A DNA stretch of 39,958 nucleotides from UBA1275 sp038124025 (GTDB lineage: Bacteria > Bacteroidota > Rhodothermia > Balneolales > Balneolaceae). The translations under genes and the position numbers were made by a program. Every line of letters starts with the position of its first letter. The first letter of the stretch is position 1. The notes below the pieces were generated by a model. The model saw nothing but the letters and a program-made list of their open reading frames with translations, ran no database searches and was not told the origin of the DNA. The stretch covers positions 1 to 39,958 of the forward strand of contig JAYPBC010000018.1 in NCBI GenBank assembly GCA_038124025.1, given 5' to 3'. Below, piece by piece: positions 1-8,302 of this stretch.

Positions 1-24
1 AATAACTCACTCTATTTTCACGCT

Positions 25-360
25 ATGCCTTACGTTGTTACCGAACCATGTATTAAATGTAAATACACTAACTGTGCGGCGGTTTGCCCGGTTGATGCTT
101 TTCGAGAAGGCCCCAATTTTTTGGTGATTGATCCTAATGAGTGCATTGATTGTGATGCATGCGTATCAGAATGCCCTGTTGAGGCTATTTACCCAGACGA
201 TGAGGTACCTGAAAAGTGGGAACATTTTATTGACTTGAACGAGCGCCTTGCCGAAACATGGGAAGACAATGTCATCAACGAAACCAAGGATGCATTGCCT
301 GAAGCAGATGAGTGGGCAAGTAAAGAGGGCAAAGAAGATCAACTTCAAGAAGAGTGGTAA
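25..360 (+). CDS. fdxA: 7Fe ferredoxin (3Fe-4S/4Fe-4S)
   Basis: Small soluble cytoplasmic electron carrier of 111 aa, close to Azotobacter FdI in length and layout. The N-terminal half has Cys9, Cys12, Cys17 and Cys21 (CIKCKYTNCAAVCP), and the second cluster motif has Cys40, Cys43, Cys46 and Cys50 (CIDCDACVSECP). By analogy with FdI, Cys9, Cys17 and Cys50 would hold the 3Fe-4S cluster, and Cys21, Cys40, Cys43 and Cys46 the 4Fe-4S cluster. The extra free cysteine of FdI (CPVDCF) is alanine here (CPVDAF). The acidic C-terminal tail is typical of the family. Its redox partner cannot be told from this window. The gene lies 45 nt upstream of folP and may be cotranscribed with it. The ATG at 25 is the only sensible start. 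Confidence 0.93.
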   Translation: MPYVVTEPCIKCKYTNCAAVCPVDAFREGPNFLVIDPNECIDCDACVSECPVEAIYPDDEVPEKWEHFIDLNERLAETWEDNVINETKDALPEADEWASKEGKEDQLQEEW

Positions 361-405
361 GCATACTGCCTGGGCTTGTGGTGCATCGCTTATTCTGCTA
401 GAACT

Positions 406-1245
406 ATGCTAGCACTCGATTCATTTTTTGAGGAACCACGTCCTTCTGTTATGGGGGTCCTGAATGCGACTCCCGACTCCTTCAGTGATGGGGGAAAATT
501 TAATCGAATAAATGTCGCCTTGCAACGCATCGAAGAAATGATACAGCAAGGAGCTACGATTATTGATATAGGAGGTGAGTCTACCCGTCCTTATGCTTCC
601 GTTGTTGAAGAATCAGAGGAAGTTAGTCGGGTTATTCCCATATTGGAAAGCGCAGTAGCTCGATTTTCCAATCAAGTACTTTTTTCCATTGATACCACGA
701 AATATGGGGTAGCAGAACGCGCCTTAAATGCCGGAGCGCTTTTCATAAATGATGTCAGTGGACTTCAAAAGTCTCCAGCAATGGCAAAGCTAGCCGCCTC
801 GTATAACGCTGCGTATATCCTTATGCATGCCCAAGGTAGCCCCCAGGATATGCAGGATAATCCAAATTATGTCCATGTCACTGCAGACATCGTTGATTTC
901 TTAGTTCAACAAAGCGTACTTTTGCAGCAGGAAGGAGTAGAGCATATTATAGTAGATCCAGGTATAGGATTTGGAAAAAGCTTAGATCACAATCTGCAGA
1001 TTATAGCAGGCCTTGACAAAGTGGTTGAAATTGGCTTTCCTGTAATGTTAGGAGCGTCTCGTAAATCTATGTTTGGTCAGTTATTAGACAATCGTGGAGT
1101 AGAAGGACGCTTGGCCGGAACACTAGTGGCGCATTATCATGGATTAATGCAAGGAGTACGTATATTGCGTGTGCATGATGTGCAAGAAGCTAGTGATAGT
1201 GTTCGAGTGTTTGAAGCCTTACAAGCGGCTTTACAATCTGAATAG
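406..1245 (+). CDS. folP: Dihydropteroate synthase
   Basis: Cytoplasmic enzyme of folate synthesis that condenses p-aminobenzoate with hydroxymethyl-dihydropterin pyrophosphate. TIM-barrel family motifs occur in order: MGVLNATPDSFSDGG (residues 16-30), DIGGESTRP, SIDTTK, NDVSG, DPGIGFGK, GASRKSMFG and the C-terminal RVHDV. With the ATG at 406 the protein is 279 aa, the usual size. An in-frame TTG at 376 would add ten residues (MWCIAYSART) that do not look like family sequence, so the ATG is preferred. It is followed after about 100 bp by cdaA, a pairing common in Bacteroidota. No frameshift or missing active-site motif is seen. Confidence 0.95.
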   Translation: MLALDSFFEEPRPSVMGVLNATPDSFSDGGKFNRINVALQRIEEMIQQGATIIDIGGESTRPYASVVEESEEVSRVIPILESAVARFSNQVLFSIDTTKYGVAERALNAGALFINDVSGLQKSPAMAKLAASYNAAYILMHAQGSPQDMQDNPNYVHVTADIVDFLVQQSVLLQQEGVEHIIVDPGIGFGKSLDHNLQIIAGLDKVVEIGFPVMLGASRKSMFGQLLDNRGVEGRLAGTLVAHYHGLMQGVRILRVHDVQEASDSVRVFEALQAALQSE

Positions 1246-1345
1246 AATCTTAGCTTTTGTATAGGTACTTTTAGGCTACATAGCTGCTTGACCAAAGCTA
1301 TGCTTATGAAGCCAGCCATTTTTAATTGTAAAACACCCCTTTGAA

Positions 1346-2161
1346 TTGTATCCTTTAGGTTTTCTCGACTTCGGATTATTGGACTTTCTCGAGACGCTAG
1401 TTATCGCAGGAGTTCTAGTTGGCGTTTATCGTTGGATTCGTGGAACCTACGCTATACGGGCAGGTGTGGGTATTTTATTTCTTCTACTCATAAATTTTAT
1501 TATTCGACTGTTTGGGTTTACCACGATCGACTTTATTCTGAGTGCGATTTTAGATGTGGGTATTTTAGCGGTATTTATCATTTTTCAACCCGAAATAAGA
1601 GGACTGTTGTATCGAATAGGGCAAAATCCGTCGATTCGATTATTTGGTGCTAAGTCCAGCACTGAACAGGTGATCGATGAGGTTATAAATGCAGTTAAGG
1701 ACATGTCTAAGGAGTATATTGGTGCTCTTATTGTGTTTGCTCCTCCTTCTGGTGCCTTAAATTATGATAGTACAGGGACCGAACTCGATTCGGCAGTGAA
1801 ACAAAAACTATTGGTTAGTATTTTTAGAAAAGAGTCTCCTTTACACGACGGCGCTGTTATTATTCGGAATAACCGGATTACAGCAGCAGGATGCTTTTTA
1901 TCACTGTCAGAAAATCCCAATCTAAGCAAATCGCTAGGTACTCGTCATCGAGCAGCAATTGGTATGTCCGAAAATAATAATATGTTTGTTATTGTTGTAT
2001 CAGAAGAAACAGGACGTATATCGGTAGCTCTAAACGGTAATTTAAATAGTGGGCTTAGTATTCAACGTCTACGAAAAGAAATGGAAAGTAGTTTTTCTGT
2101 GACCAAATTTAAAGAAGAAGTAGCGTTTTCGGCGCCAAAAACAGAAATGAACCTTAAGTAA
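1346..2161 (+). CDS. cdaA: Diadenylate cyclase CdaA (c-di-AMP synthase)
   Basis: Membrane-bound DAC enzyme that makes c-di-AMP from two ATP; the messenger usually controls osmolyte and K+ balance and wall homeostasis. It is 271 aa, close to Bacillus CdaA (273 aa). Three hydrophobic segments occupy about residues 8-85. The DisA_N catalytic domain follows, with the signature HDGAVIIRN and the RHRAAIG motif that binds ATP. The start is a TTG at 1346 giving YPLGFLDFGLLDFLE, matching the amphipathic start of the family. An in-frame stop at 1307-1309 bounds it upstream and there is no ATG between. It lies downstream of folP on the same strand and converges on the polymerase gene 30 bp away. Confidence 0.93.
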   Translation: MYPLGFLDFGLLDFLETLVIAGVLVGVYRWIRGTYAIRAGVGILFLLLINFIIRLFGFTTIDFILSAILDVGILAVFIIFQPEIRGLLYRIGQNPSIRLFGAKSSTEQVIDEVINAVKDMSKEYIGALIVFAPPSGALNYDSTGTELDSAVKQKLLVSIFRKESPLHDGAVIIRNNRITAAGCFLSLSENPNLSKSLGTRHRAAIGMSENNNMFVIVVSEETGRISVALNGNLNSGLSIQRLRKEMESSFSVTKFKEEVAFSAPKTEMNLK

Positions 2162-2191
2162 ATTAGCTTCCTAACCGGAATCGCGTCGTAA

Positions 2192-3535
2192 TTACCCAGA
2201 ATTCCGTTCTAAGAAGTGAGTATTTCCTTGTACTCTATAAAGGCTTCTAGCAGTTTGAACGGTCCCTTTTCCGTAGCGATTATTAATTCGATCGATAGCC
2301 TGATAACGCTGAGTATGTTCAGCTTCATCCCGAAAAAATAGGTTCATTTGGCTGGTTTTGTCCATGTCTTGCGTACTAATCATAAGACTGCGGATGGCTA
2401 TATTTCGGTGGCAGTAGGATTCAATGAGGGCAGCTAATTCCTTCATGCATGCGTCATACACATACTTGGTAATGTGAGTAAAACTAGGGGTGACAAATCG
2501 AAAACCTATGCTGGGATATTCATTTTTATCAAAGCCGATATGTCCTCCAAAACTACTCGATCGAATACCATAGGCTCGCATTCGATAGCAGATCATTTCG
2601 ATTCCAATAGCTAGTTCACCCTTGATTGCCTCCGGGTCGGTGCTTCCTTCAGAAAAGGTATGACCGTAACTGACGCCCCACTTAGGTGAATATTCATGAT
2701 TTTCTTCGAGTATCCGGCCTTGATCCTGCCCACTAATTGTTTCAAAAAGCATACGCCCAAAATGGGGTCCAAATAGACGTACAAAGGTGTTGGGCTCATT
2801 GTGTTTTACCACATCTCGTATGCGCTCATATCCTTCGGCAAGAAGATGCTCATAACGCCTTCGCCCTACCCCCCATACTTCGTTGAGTGGTAATGGGTGT
2901 ATATACATTCGTTCATCTTCATTACTTAGAATAAGAGAAATACCGCGGGGCTTATCCAAGCCACTGGCTAGCTTAGCATAGGTTTTAGATCGAGCTATTC
3001 CAATCGACCCGTATAGCCCTGTAGTTTCTAGGATGTCGCGCTGTAGTTGTTGAGCAAATGTCCGGATTTGAGGTTCTTCTTTACCTAAAAGAAAACTAGC
3101 ATCCATAAAATACTCATCCATCGAGTATCGTTCTATTTGATGGGAATATCGATTCATGATATGATATACCTGCTTTGATATAGCAGTATAACTCGCATAA
3201 TCGACCTGTAGCATGCAAACGTACGGGCAGCGCTTATAAGCTTCATAGGCGCTCATTCCTGTTTTAATCCCCATAGAACGCGCTTCATAAGAAGAGGTGG
3301 CTACGATCCCCTTAACCGTGCCACTTTCTTTTCTCCATCCACCTACAATCAATGGAATTCCATACATATTCTTTCGGAGTTGCTCTACTTGGGCATAGAA
3401 GCAGGCAAAATCAAAATGCAGATATAAGCGGTCTTTTCGATGACGATGTTGATGTTCTGGATAGACCGTATTGTACAGAGTGATACGATGTACATCCTGT
3501 TCGGCTTGATATGAAAAGTCATTTTTTTTTGGCAT
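2192..3535 (-). CDS. Y-family DNA polymerase (DinB/ImuB-like)
   Basis: Translesion DNA polymerase of 447 aa, longer than Pol IV (about 350). The catalytic carboxylates are present: Asp42 in FDFACFYAQVEQ, and Asp140-Glu141 in YSMDEYFMD (the SIDE motif of the family, here SMDE). The YEARSMGIKTGM finger motif follows at about residues 83-94, and a helix-hairpin-helix (LNEVWGVGRRRYEHL) at about 218. Because the acidic residues are intact it should be an active polymerase, unlike the catalytically dead ImuB proteins. It is transcribed divergently from an unknown protein across 46 bp, with an SRAP gene next door, suggesting a DNA-damage cluster. Whether it is closer to DinB, UmuC or ImuB cannot be settled by eye. 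Confidence 0.88.
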   Translation of the reverse strand: MPKKNDFSYQAEQDVHRITLYNTVYPEHQHRHRKDRLYLHFDFACFYAQVEQLRKNMYGIPLIVGGWRKESGTVKGIVATSSYEARSMGIKTGMSAYEAYKRCPYVCMLQVDYASYTAISKQVYHIMNRYSHQIERYSMDEYFMDASFLLGKEEPQIRTFAQQLQRDILETTGLYGSIGIARSKTYAKLASGLDKPRGISLILSNEDERMYIHPLPLNEVWGVGRRRYEHLLAEGYERIRDVVKHNEPNTFVRLFGPHFGRMLFETISGQDQGRILEENHEYSPKWGVSYGHTFSEGSTDPEAIKGELAIGIEMICYRMRAYGIRSSSFGGHIGFDKNEYPSIGFRFVTPSFTHITKYVYDACMKELAALIESYCHRNIAIRSLMISTQDMDKTSQMNLFFRDEAEHTQRYQAIDRINNRYGKGTVQTARSLYRVQGNTHFLERNSG

Positions 3536-3552
3536 AAACTACTCTGCTATTG

Positions 3553-3569
3553 ATATGTATAATATATGT
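3553..3569. promoter_or_regulatory. Direct repeat in divergent promoter (possible damage-response operator)
   Basis: The 46-bp gap between the polymerase and the divergent unknown gene contains ATATGT at 3553-3558 and again at 3564-3569, start-to-start 11 bp, about one helical turn. A TATAAT hexamer overlaps it at 3558-3563. Direct-repeat operators one turn apart are used by some LexA proteins (the alphaproteobacterial GTTC-N7-GTTC site), so this may be the shared operator. The assignment to LexA is inference. Confidence 0.3.
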
Positions 3570-3581
3570 GTGTAATTTAAA

Positions 3582-4244
3582 ATGACCAAACCAAAATTGG
3601 TCATGAATAACTTTCCACTTATAGAAATGCTTGCTCTTTTCCCCCGTTATTCAGAGGTGCACACCTTTGATTGGAGGCCTCGCTATGTGCGGCAGGTGCG
3701 CCAAATAAGATCCTGTCACACTAAGACATTGGGAGGAGTTCCATACTCATTCTTTAGTATTATAACTCAACAAGGAGAGGGCATGGATATTCGTTTTAAT
3801 CACGATGAATTACTCTGGGATATAGTAGCTCTGCCTAGTTCTGATTTATCTATACAGAGCGAAAATGGATCGCATTTAGTTATTGATCGGGTATTGGTTC
3901 ATCAGCAGCGGCACAAGCATCAGCCTTCTTTAGCTCACCGTATGCGTCCTATTCGTTTTGAATGGCTTCCTTACGCCCAATGCATGCGGCAGAGCCCTAT
4001 TGAGCATGCTAAGATAGATCGTATGCATCCATACCGTTTTTTAAAAGGGAAAAATAGTTCTTATCAAATCCATAGGATAGAAACACGTCACTTAGAAGAC
4101 GTTATGGTTACTCGGCATTTACATTACATTGTTGAGGATACCGAGCGGCGATTCTATCATGTGGTATATATACTGGATCAAGGAGATTGGCGTTTTATAC
4201 AAGAAGTCGACGAGCAGTTTTTATTTCATCGGTCTTCTCCCTGA
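3582..4244 (+). CDS. Unknown protein beside Y-family polymerase
   Basis: A 220-aa protein that I do not recognise. It has no signal peptide and no membrane segment, so it is probably cytoplasmic. It is rich in His, Arg and aromatic residues (for example the run HQQRHKHQPSLAHRMRP near residue 107) and ends in a stretch rich in beta-forming residues (FYHVVYILDQGDWRFIQEVDE is the core). No UmuD-like Ser/Lys peptidase motif and no DNA-binding motif was found. It diverges from the polymerase over a 46-bp shared promoter and converges with SRAP, so a role as polymerase accessory factor in lesion bypass is a reasonable guess from context only. The ATG at 3582 is chosen as the first in frame. Confidence 0.75.
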   Translation: MTKPKLVMNNFPLIEMLALFPRYSEVHTFDWRPRYVRQVRQIRSCHTKTLGGVPYSFFSIITQQGEGMDIRFNHDELLWDIVALPSSDLSIQSENGSHLVIDRVLVHQQRHKHQPSLAHRMRPIRFEWLPYAQCMRQSPIEHAKIDRMHPYRFLKGKNSSYQIHRIETRHLEDVMVTRHLHYIVEDTERRFYHVVYILDQGDWRFIQEVDEQFLFHRSSP

Positions 4245-4264
4245 GTGCAGGCCAAAAAGTAATG

Positions 4265-4981
4265 TCAAAATAGACGCAACTCGGGCTCAATAAGGTGAGG
4301 GCCATTATTACGAACCTTTCCAACGGCAGTAGAAACAATGTGAGTGTTAAGGCTGTCGTCTGGAAAAGGATCTAGTAGGTGGTTTAGACGGTTAAAATCT
4401 TGCTTTGGATCTAGCCATGCGCCCCATTCAGACGGATGCAGAAAAACAGGCATCCGATTATGAATGTCTTGCATCGTTACGTTAGCTTTTGTGGTTAAAA
4501 TGGAAAACGAGTAATAAGAGTCCAAAGGGCTTAAGGGAGAATAGAACCCGGCTGCAAAAAGAACAGCATCACTGGAGGCTTGTATATAATGCGGAGTTTT
4601 ATTCCCTTTGCTGCCCGACCATTCATAAAATCCGTTCATGGGAATGACACATCGCTGCGAAGATACCGATCGCCACATGGGCTTTTCGGTTACCTGCTCG
4701 GACCTAGTGTTGATGGGTAATAGAGGCCGGCTTCCTGCCTTTGGTTTCCACCCCATGAATCCCCAATGCATGGGAATCCGTATTAATTGGTTGCTGTCAA
4801 TATCGGGTTGAAGGATAACCGGTACGACATGGCTAGGGGCTATATTATAAGAGGGTAAGGTATGATTAGCTTCTTGTAAATATTCTTTCCCAAAGATCCC
4901 GTCTGTTTCGTTTGGCGTGGAAGATCCGATCAATGCGTCTATGGTATTAAGGTCACTAAAAAGAGCGTATCGTCCGCACAT
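4265..4981 (-). CDS. SRAP family abasic-site protein (YedK/HMCES)
   Basis: SOS-response-associated peptidase family protein of 238 aa. The family forms a thiazolidine DNA-protein crosslink with abasic sites in single-stranded DNA through Cys2. Key residues are visible: MCGRY start (Cys2 exposed after Met removal), Asn91 (NTRSE), Glu120 (NGFYEWSG) and His174 (HNRMPVFL), matching Cys2, Asn75, Glu105 and His160 of E. coli YedK. The VSTAVGKVRNN motif near the end is also typical. It converges with the unknown gene of the damage cluster and lies 17 bp downstream of motB on the same strand, so read-through from the motor operon is possible; a private promoter would have to lie inside motB. Confidence 0.93.
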   Translation of the reverse strand: MCGRYALFSDLNTIDALIGSSTPNETDGIFGKEYLQEANHTLPSYNIAPSHVVPVILQPDIDSNQLIRIPMHWGFMGWKPKAGSRPLLPINTRSEQVTEKPMWRSVSSQRCVIPMNGFYEWSGSKGNKTPHYIQASSDAVLFAAGFYSPLSPLDSYYSFSILTTKANVTMQDIHNRMPVFLHPSEWGAWLDPKQDFNRLNHLLDPFPDDSLNTHIVSTAVGKVRNNGPHLIEPELRLF

Positions 4982-4998
4982 TAGATAAAAAACGCCGT

Positions 4999-5661
4999 TT
5001 AATAGAAAATCCGAAGTACGATTCGTCTATTTTTTGCGCGATTTTCTATGATATCTTGACCAAATTCGTCAGTATGGGGTGCAGTAGGTAAGGGTTGTGT
5101 ATCTGCATATCCTGATGCTTTGAGATTAGAAGCTTTATATCCTTGGTTAACTAAAAATTTAACTACCTCAGAGGCTCTTGCAACAGAAAGTTCCCAGTTA
5201 GAAGGGAATCTTATAGTATTTATAGGAACATTATCTGTATGACCTTCGATATCTACTTTAAAATTGTAAAATGATAACCCATTTAAAGCGTCAGATACTT
5301 TACGAATAATACCCTCACCTGAGGGTAATAGCTCGGCACCACCTGAGATATAAAGTGAACTACTATTAAATGTCATCACAATTTCTTTGGTAGTCAAATC
5401 AATGTTAACTAAGCCTTGATTACGTTCAGGAGTTAAGACAGAATCAAGATCAGCTTTAATTTCTGCTAATGGTGTTTTTTGTATTTCAGTACCTGTTACT
5501 TCTGATCGCATACCTTCTTTCATTTGGTCCCAAAGAGCTTGATCAGGGGTACTTGAAGCAATTAGAATGGCAAAAAATGCAAGCAGCAAAGTGATCATAT
5601 CACTGTAGGTAAGAAGATATTCAAGATCTTCTTCTGCTTCTTCAATTTCATTAGCACTCAT
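4999..5661 (-). CDS. motB: MotB-like stator protein (OmpA/MotB domain)
   Basis: Stator subunit of 220 aa that couples ion flow to rotation and anchors to peptidoglycan. A short acidic cytoplasmic start leads into one transmembrane helix (about residues 19-36, YSDMITLLLAFFAILIA). Asp21 sits where the ion-binding Asp32 lies in E. coli MotB (YADF). The C-terminal OmpA-type domain (about 97-219) contains EGHTDNVPI, FPSNWELSVARA and the NRAKNRRIVLRI signature for peptidoglycan binding. This resembles flagellar MotB more than GldM, TolR or Zorya ZorB. It is last in the motor operon, 36 bp after motA. No plug-helix loss is evident. Ion specificity (H+ or Na+) cannot be told from the sequence. Confidence 0.92.
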   Translation of the reverse strand: MSANEIEEAEEDLEYLLTYSDMITLLLAFFAILIASSTPDQALWDQMKEGMRSEVTGTEIQKTPLAEIKADLDSVLTPERNQGLVNIDLTTKEIVMTFNSSSLYISGGAELLPSGEGIIRKVSDALNGLSFYNFKVDIEGHTDNVPINTIRFPSNWELSVARASEVVKFLVNQGYKASNLKASGYADTQPLPTAPHTDEFGQDIIENRAKNRRIVLRIFY

Positions 5662-5697
5662 AACAAACTTATTTAAATTGTTATCCTATTAGGATAT

Positions 5698-6516
5698 TTA
5701 GTCCTTTTCTTTACCTTTACCATCTTTCTTCTTGAAGTCACGCTGTAAGAAAGTGCTAAGTTTATCCTGAACATAAAATGCTGTTTTCTTCTCATTAATT
5801 AAGATGATTCCTTCGAGCATGAAAGTTTCTCTGAAACGATTTATAGAGGCTGAATTTTTAATTTTTTCAGCAACAGGATAAAAAATGAAACGCGAGAGTA
5901 TAATTCCATATAATGTAGTCATTAAAGCAGCTGCTAGTCCAGGCCCCATACTTGATGGGTCATCCAAATTACCTAGCATATCAATTAAACCAAATAGTGT
6001 ACCAAACATACCAAAAGCAGGGGCCGCTCCACCCATCGCACGAAGAACATCAACAACAACCATTTGTCTAAAAAAGTTTTCTTGAATATGATTAGTCCCG
6101 AATTGACGAATGTCATCACTCGAGTAATTGGTACTTAAAAGAGAAAATAGATATCCTTCTAAGTATCCACCTCGTTCTTCTTCTAATCTATCAAGTGCAT
6201 TGACTCTATCTTTTCTAATTTCGTCATTCCATTCAACGATTGATTCAAAATCTTTCTGGAGAGATTTTTTATTTGCACCTGCTTGACTAAAAAAGAATCT
6301 CACCCCAGCTAAAGCTTTATTTACATATCTAGATTGAAACGTAATATAAGAAGCCATAAGAACCCCGCCTACTACAATCACCAAACTGGGTATATTCATG
6401 AATTGAGTATTAATGCCCTCAGTCAACTGTGTAACTTTAATTGTCTCCATCACACCAAATATTATCATTGCTAAACTAATGATTGTACCGATCATTGAGC
6501 CAATTGAAAACTTCAT
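5698..6516 (-). CDS. motA: MotA-like stator protein
   Basis: Inner-membrane stator subunit of 272 aa, flagellar MotA size and without the long cytoplasmic tail of Zorya ZorA. Predicted helices are at about residues 5-24, 41-60, 160-182 and 193-215, with a cytoplasmic loop between the second and third. The third helix carries the MotA/ExbB signature GGAAPAFGMFGTLFGLIDML, with Pro166 at the position of the conserved proline (Pro173 of E. coli). The loop has a charged run (EIRKDRVNALDRLEEE, residues 99-114), the region that contacts FliG in flagellar motors. The C-terminus is lysine-rich. Start at 6516, 3 bp after the lipoprotein stop, indicating translational coupling. Confidence 0.93.
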   Translation of the reverse strand: MKFSIGSMIGTIISLAMIIFGVMETIKVTQLTEGINTQFMNIPSLVIVVGGVLMASYITFQSRYVNKALAGVRFFFSQAGANKKSLQKDFESIVEWNDEIRKDRVNALDRLEEERGGYLEGYLFSLLSTNYSSDDIRQFGTNHIQENFFRQMVVVDVLRAMGGAAPAFGMFGTLFGLIDMLGNLDDPSSMGPGLAAALMTTLYGIILSRFIFYPVAEKIKNSASINRFRETFMLEGIILINEKKTAFYVQDKLSTFLQRDFKKKDGKGKEKD

Positions 6517-6519
6517 TTG

Positions 6520-7128
6520 TTATTGTCCTCCACGGATCTCTTGTATTAAAGTTTCTAATTCAGGAATGCTTGGGATTGGAATGTTTGGATCCATTTGAAC
6601 TGCTCGATTCCAATTAGCGCGGGCTGCTGTAATATTTTCTAACATAAAAAAGATTGTTCCTTTAAGGGCATAAGCATCTGCGGTCTCTTGTATTTCAAGA
6701 GTTTTGTCAACAAACTCTAAAGATTTTTTATAATCACCAATATAAAATAAATCTTGAGCTTTGCGAAAATTAGCGAGTAGAGATTTTATATCTCTTGCTC
6801 TGTTTTGCACTAGGCTCGAATCGATTACTATAATGGAATCTTTGTCAACTGGTCTCATACCTCTTAAATCCAAATAAAATTGTTCTTTCGAAGGATCTAG
6901 TTTAATCTGGATATTTGAACTCTCATTTAAATAATTGACGGTAATTATCTCTTCATAAGGTGAATTATCTGTGCTAACAGAATTAGCTGCTCGAGGTAAG
7001 CTAGAAAGTGCTCTTGGATTCGAATTTGTGGACTCATTATTTGAGTTGTTTGATGTAGACTGCGGTGTTGCGCATCCAATATGCATAATCATAAAAAGCA
7101 CAATAATTATTGTGAACTCTTTTTTCAT
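6520..7128 (-). CDS. TPR-containing lipoprotein of the motor operon
   Basis: Protein of 202 aa from the ATG at 7128; a longer reading from 7170 would overlap the upstream gene and bury the signal sequence. The N-terminus (KKEFTIIIVLFMIMHIGC) looks like a lipoprotein signal with Cys19 as the lipid-attachment residue, although His at -3 is not standard. A Ser/Asn-rich linker (21-57) follows, then a beta-like segment, then two TPR-like helix pairs (about 121-154 and 155-186; YIGDYKKSLEFVDKTLEI, then AYALKGTIFFMLENITAA). The product should face the periplasm as a scaffold for protein contacts. It is translated 13 nt after the exported beta-rich protein and 3 nt before motA. I know no named family for it. 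Confidence 0.8.
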   Translation of the reverse strand: MKKEFTIIIVLFMIMHIGCATPQSTSNNSNNESTNSNPRALSSLPRAANSVSTDNSPYEEIITVNYLNESSNIQIKLDPSKEQFYLDLRGMRPVDKDSIIVIDSSLVQNRARDIKSLLANFRKAQDLFYIGDYKKSLEFVDKTLEIQETADAYALKGTIFFMLENITAARANWNRAVQMDPNIPIPSIPELETLIQEIRGGQ

Positions 7129-7141
7129 GAGAAATAGGTAA

Positions 7142-8299
7142 TTAGAAGCGGATAACTGCATGGAATCCAAATCCTGTTTGTTTATAAGTTAAGCGGTCTT
7201 TATTTGCTAATTTTATAGTTTCGCCAGCAAGCATGAGATTACCAAAAACAGAAAGTCCGATATTTTTACTTAGATTAAATTGCAATCCGGGCTCTAACAT
7301 AAACATCTCTCCTTTTTGATTACCAAGAGGAAATTGTGTACTTAATTTGGAATAGAATACTACACGATATTCATCAATATCTGGAACTTTTTCTGATAAA
7401 GCTTGATAATAAATTAAGCCAATGTCAAAAAGAGAGATATCAAAAAGAGTTAAATCTCTGTTTTGAGATCTAATTATATGATAAGCCGCACTAAAACCAA
7501 TATAGGAGCTATTTTCTAAATCTAAAGGCTGCCTATAAGTAAACGTTATACTGAAGTCAGTGAGTGCTTGTCGTAATAATGTATCAGCTTGATGTGAAAA
7601 TGCATTTGCTGTAGAATCAGCACCAGCACTGGTGGTATCGTTACTTATCGTAGTAGTTGCATACTGATTTCGGTACCAACTATCAGAAGATCTAGTAGTA
7701 ATCCCAAACGTGACTAGTTTTTGATTTCCTTGATTTAATGTAGGTAAAACTACGGGAGGGTTTGATATAAATGAATTACTCCAAACTATTTCGCGTGATT
7801 GTGGATTCATAACACGAATGCCTATGACTAAGCCTTCAGGTTCTCTTCTTTGAAGGCTTAACTCAATAAGCCCTTGAACACCATATTTATAGGAAATTTC
7901 CTCTAGCATTTCTGGGGATACATCTGCTAGAGAGCGTCCTTGCATATTTAATATTTGTAAAGTAGAATCATTCCCAACTATCTTGAGTTTATCATTTGGT
8001 TCTAATTCAGGTGGAGATATAACTGTAAGTCCGGCATATTGCCGCATCGAATACTCGACTTCAGCTCGTATATACTCTACTTCTTCATTTGTGAATCTAA
8101 GTGCTGAATAATTAATTTTGTATATGGCTATACGGCGCACTGAAGCAGGAAAGTCAGTCAAACTTGGGTTTAGTTGCTCTTGAATTTTCTCAACCATAAA
8201 AGGATCGCCCTGTTGATGAGTGAACATTTGGGCATTTATATGCTGTGAGTCAATTAATACTCCAAGTAAAAGTATTACAATATAGAATAACTTCTTCAT
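7142..8299 (-). CDS. Exported protein: CsgG/FlgO-like N-terminus, beta-rich C-terminus
   Basis: Protein of 385 aa with a clear signal peptide (cleavage after about residue 23, INAQ). Residues about 54-178 (VRRIAIYKIN, EYIRAEVEYSMRQYAGLTVI, YKYGVQGLIELSL, NPQSREIVWSNSF) follow the pattern of the TolB-N/CsgG/FlgO fold, found in outer-membrane-associated proteins including the Vibrio flagellar FlgO. A Ser/Thr-rich spacer (200-240) leads to alternating beta strands (245-385) ending in FHAVIRF, with a terminal Phe as in outer-membrane barrels. It is second in the motor operon, starting 3 bp after the rotor gene. A role carrying the motor to the outer membrane is inference. Confidence 0.78.
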   Translation of the reverse strand: MKKLFYIVILLLGVLIDSQHINAQMFTHQQGDPFMVEKIQEQLNPSLTDFPASVRRIAIYKINYSALRFTNEEVEYIRAEVEYSMRQYAGLTVISPPELEPNDKLKIVGNDSTLQILNMQGRSLADVSPEMLEEISYKYGVQGLIELSLQRREPEGLVIGIRVMNPQSREIVWSNSFISNPPVVLPTLNQGNQKLVTFGITTRSSDSWYRNQYATTTISNDTTSAGADSTANAFSHQADTLLRQALTDFSITFTYRQPLDLENSSYIGFSAAYHIIRSQNRDLTLFDISLFDIGLIYYQALSEKVPDIDEYRVVFYSKLSTQFPLGNQKGEMFMLEPGLQFNLSKNIGLSVFGNLMLAGETIKLANKDRLTYKQTGFGFHAVIRF

Positions 8300-8302
8300 T
8301 AG

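Noticed and set aside
4999..6516. Zorya-type anti-phage system (ZorA/ZorB)
   Set aside because: MotA is 272 aa without the long ZorA tail, and there is no ZorC, ZorD helicase or ZorE nuclease nearby; the neighbours are rotor and envelope proteins.
4999..6516. GldL/GldM gliding motor or ExbB/ExbD-TolQ/TolR pair
   Set aside because: MotB has a peptidoglycan-binding OmpA domain with flagellar-type GHTDNVPI and MotA has four helices with the flagellar loop; GldM and ExbD lack that domain.
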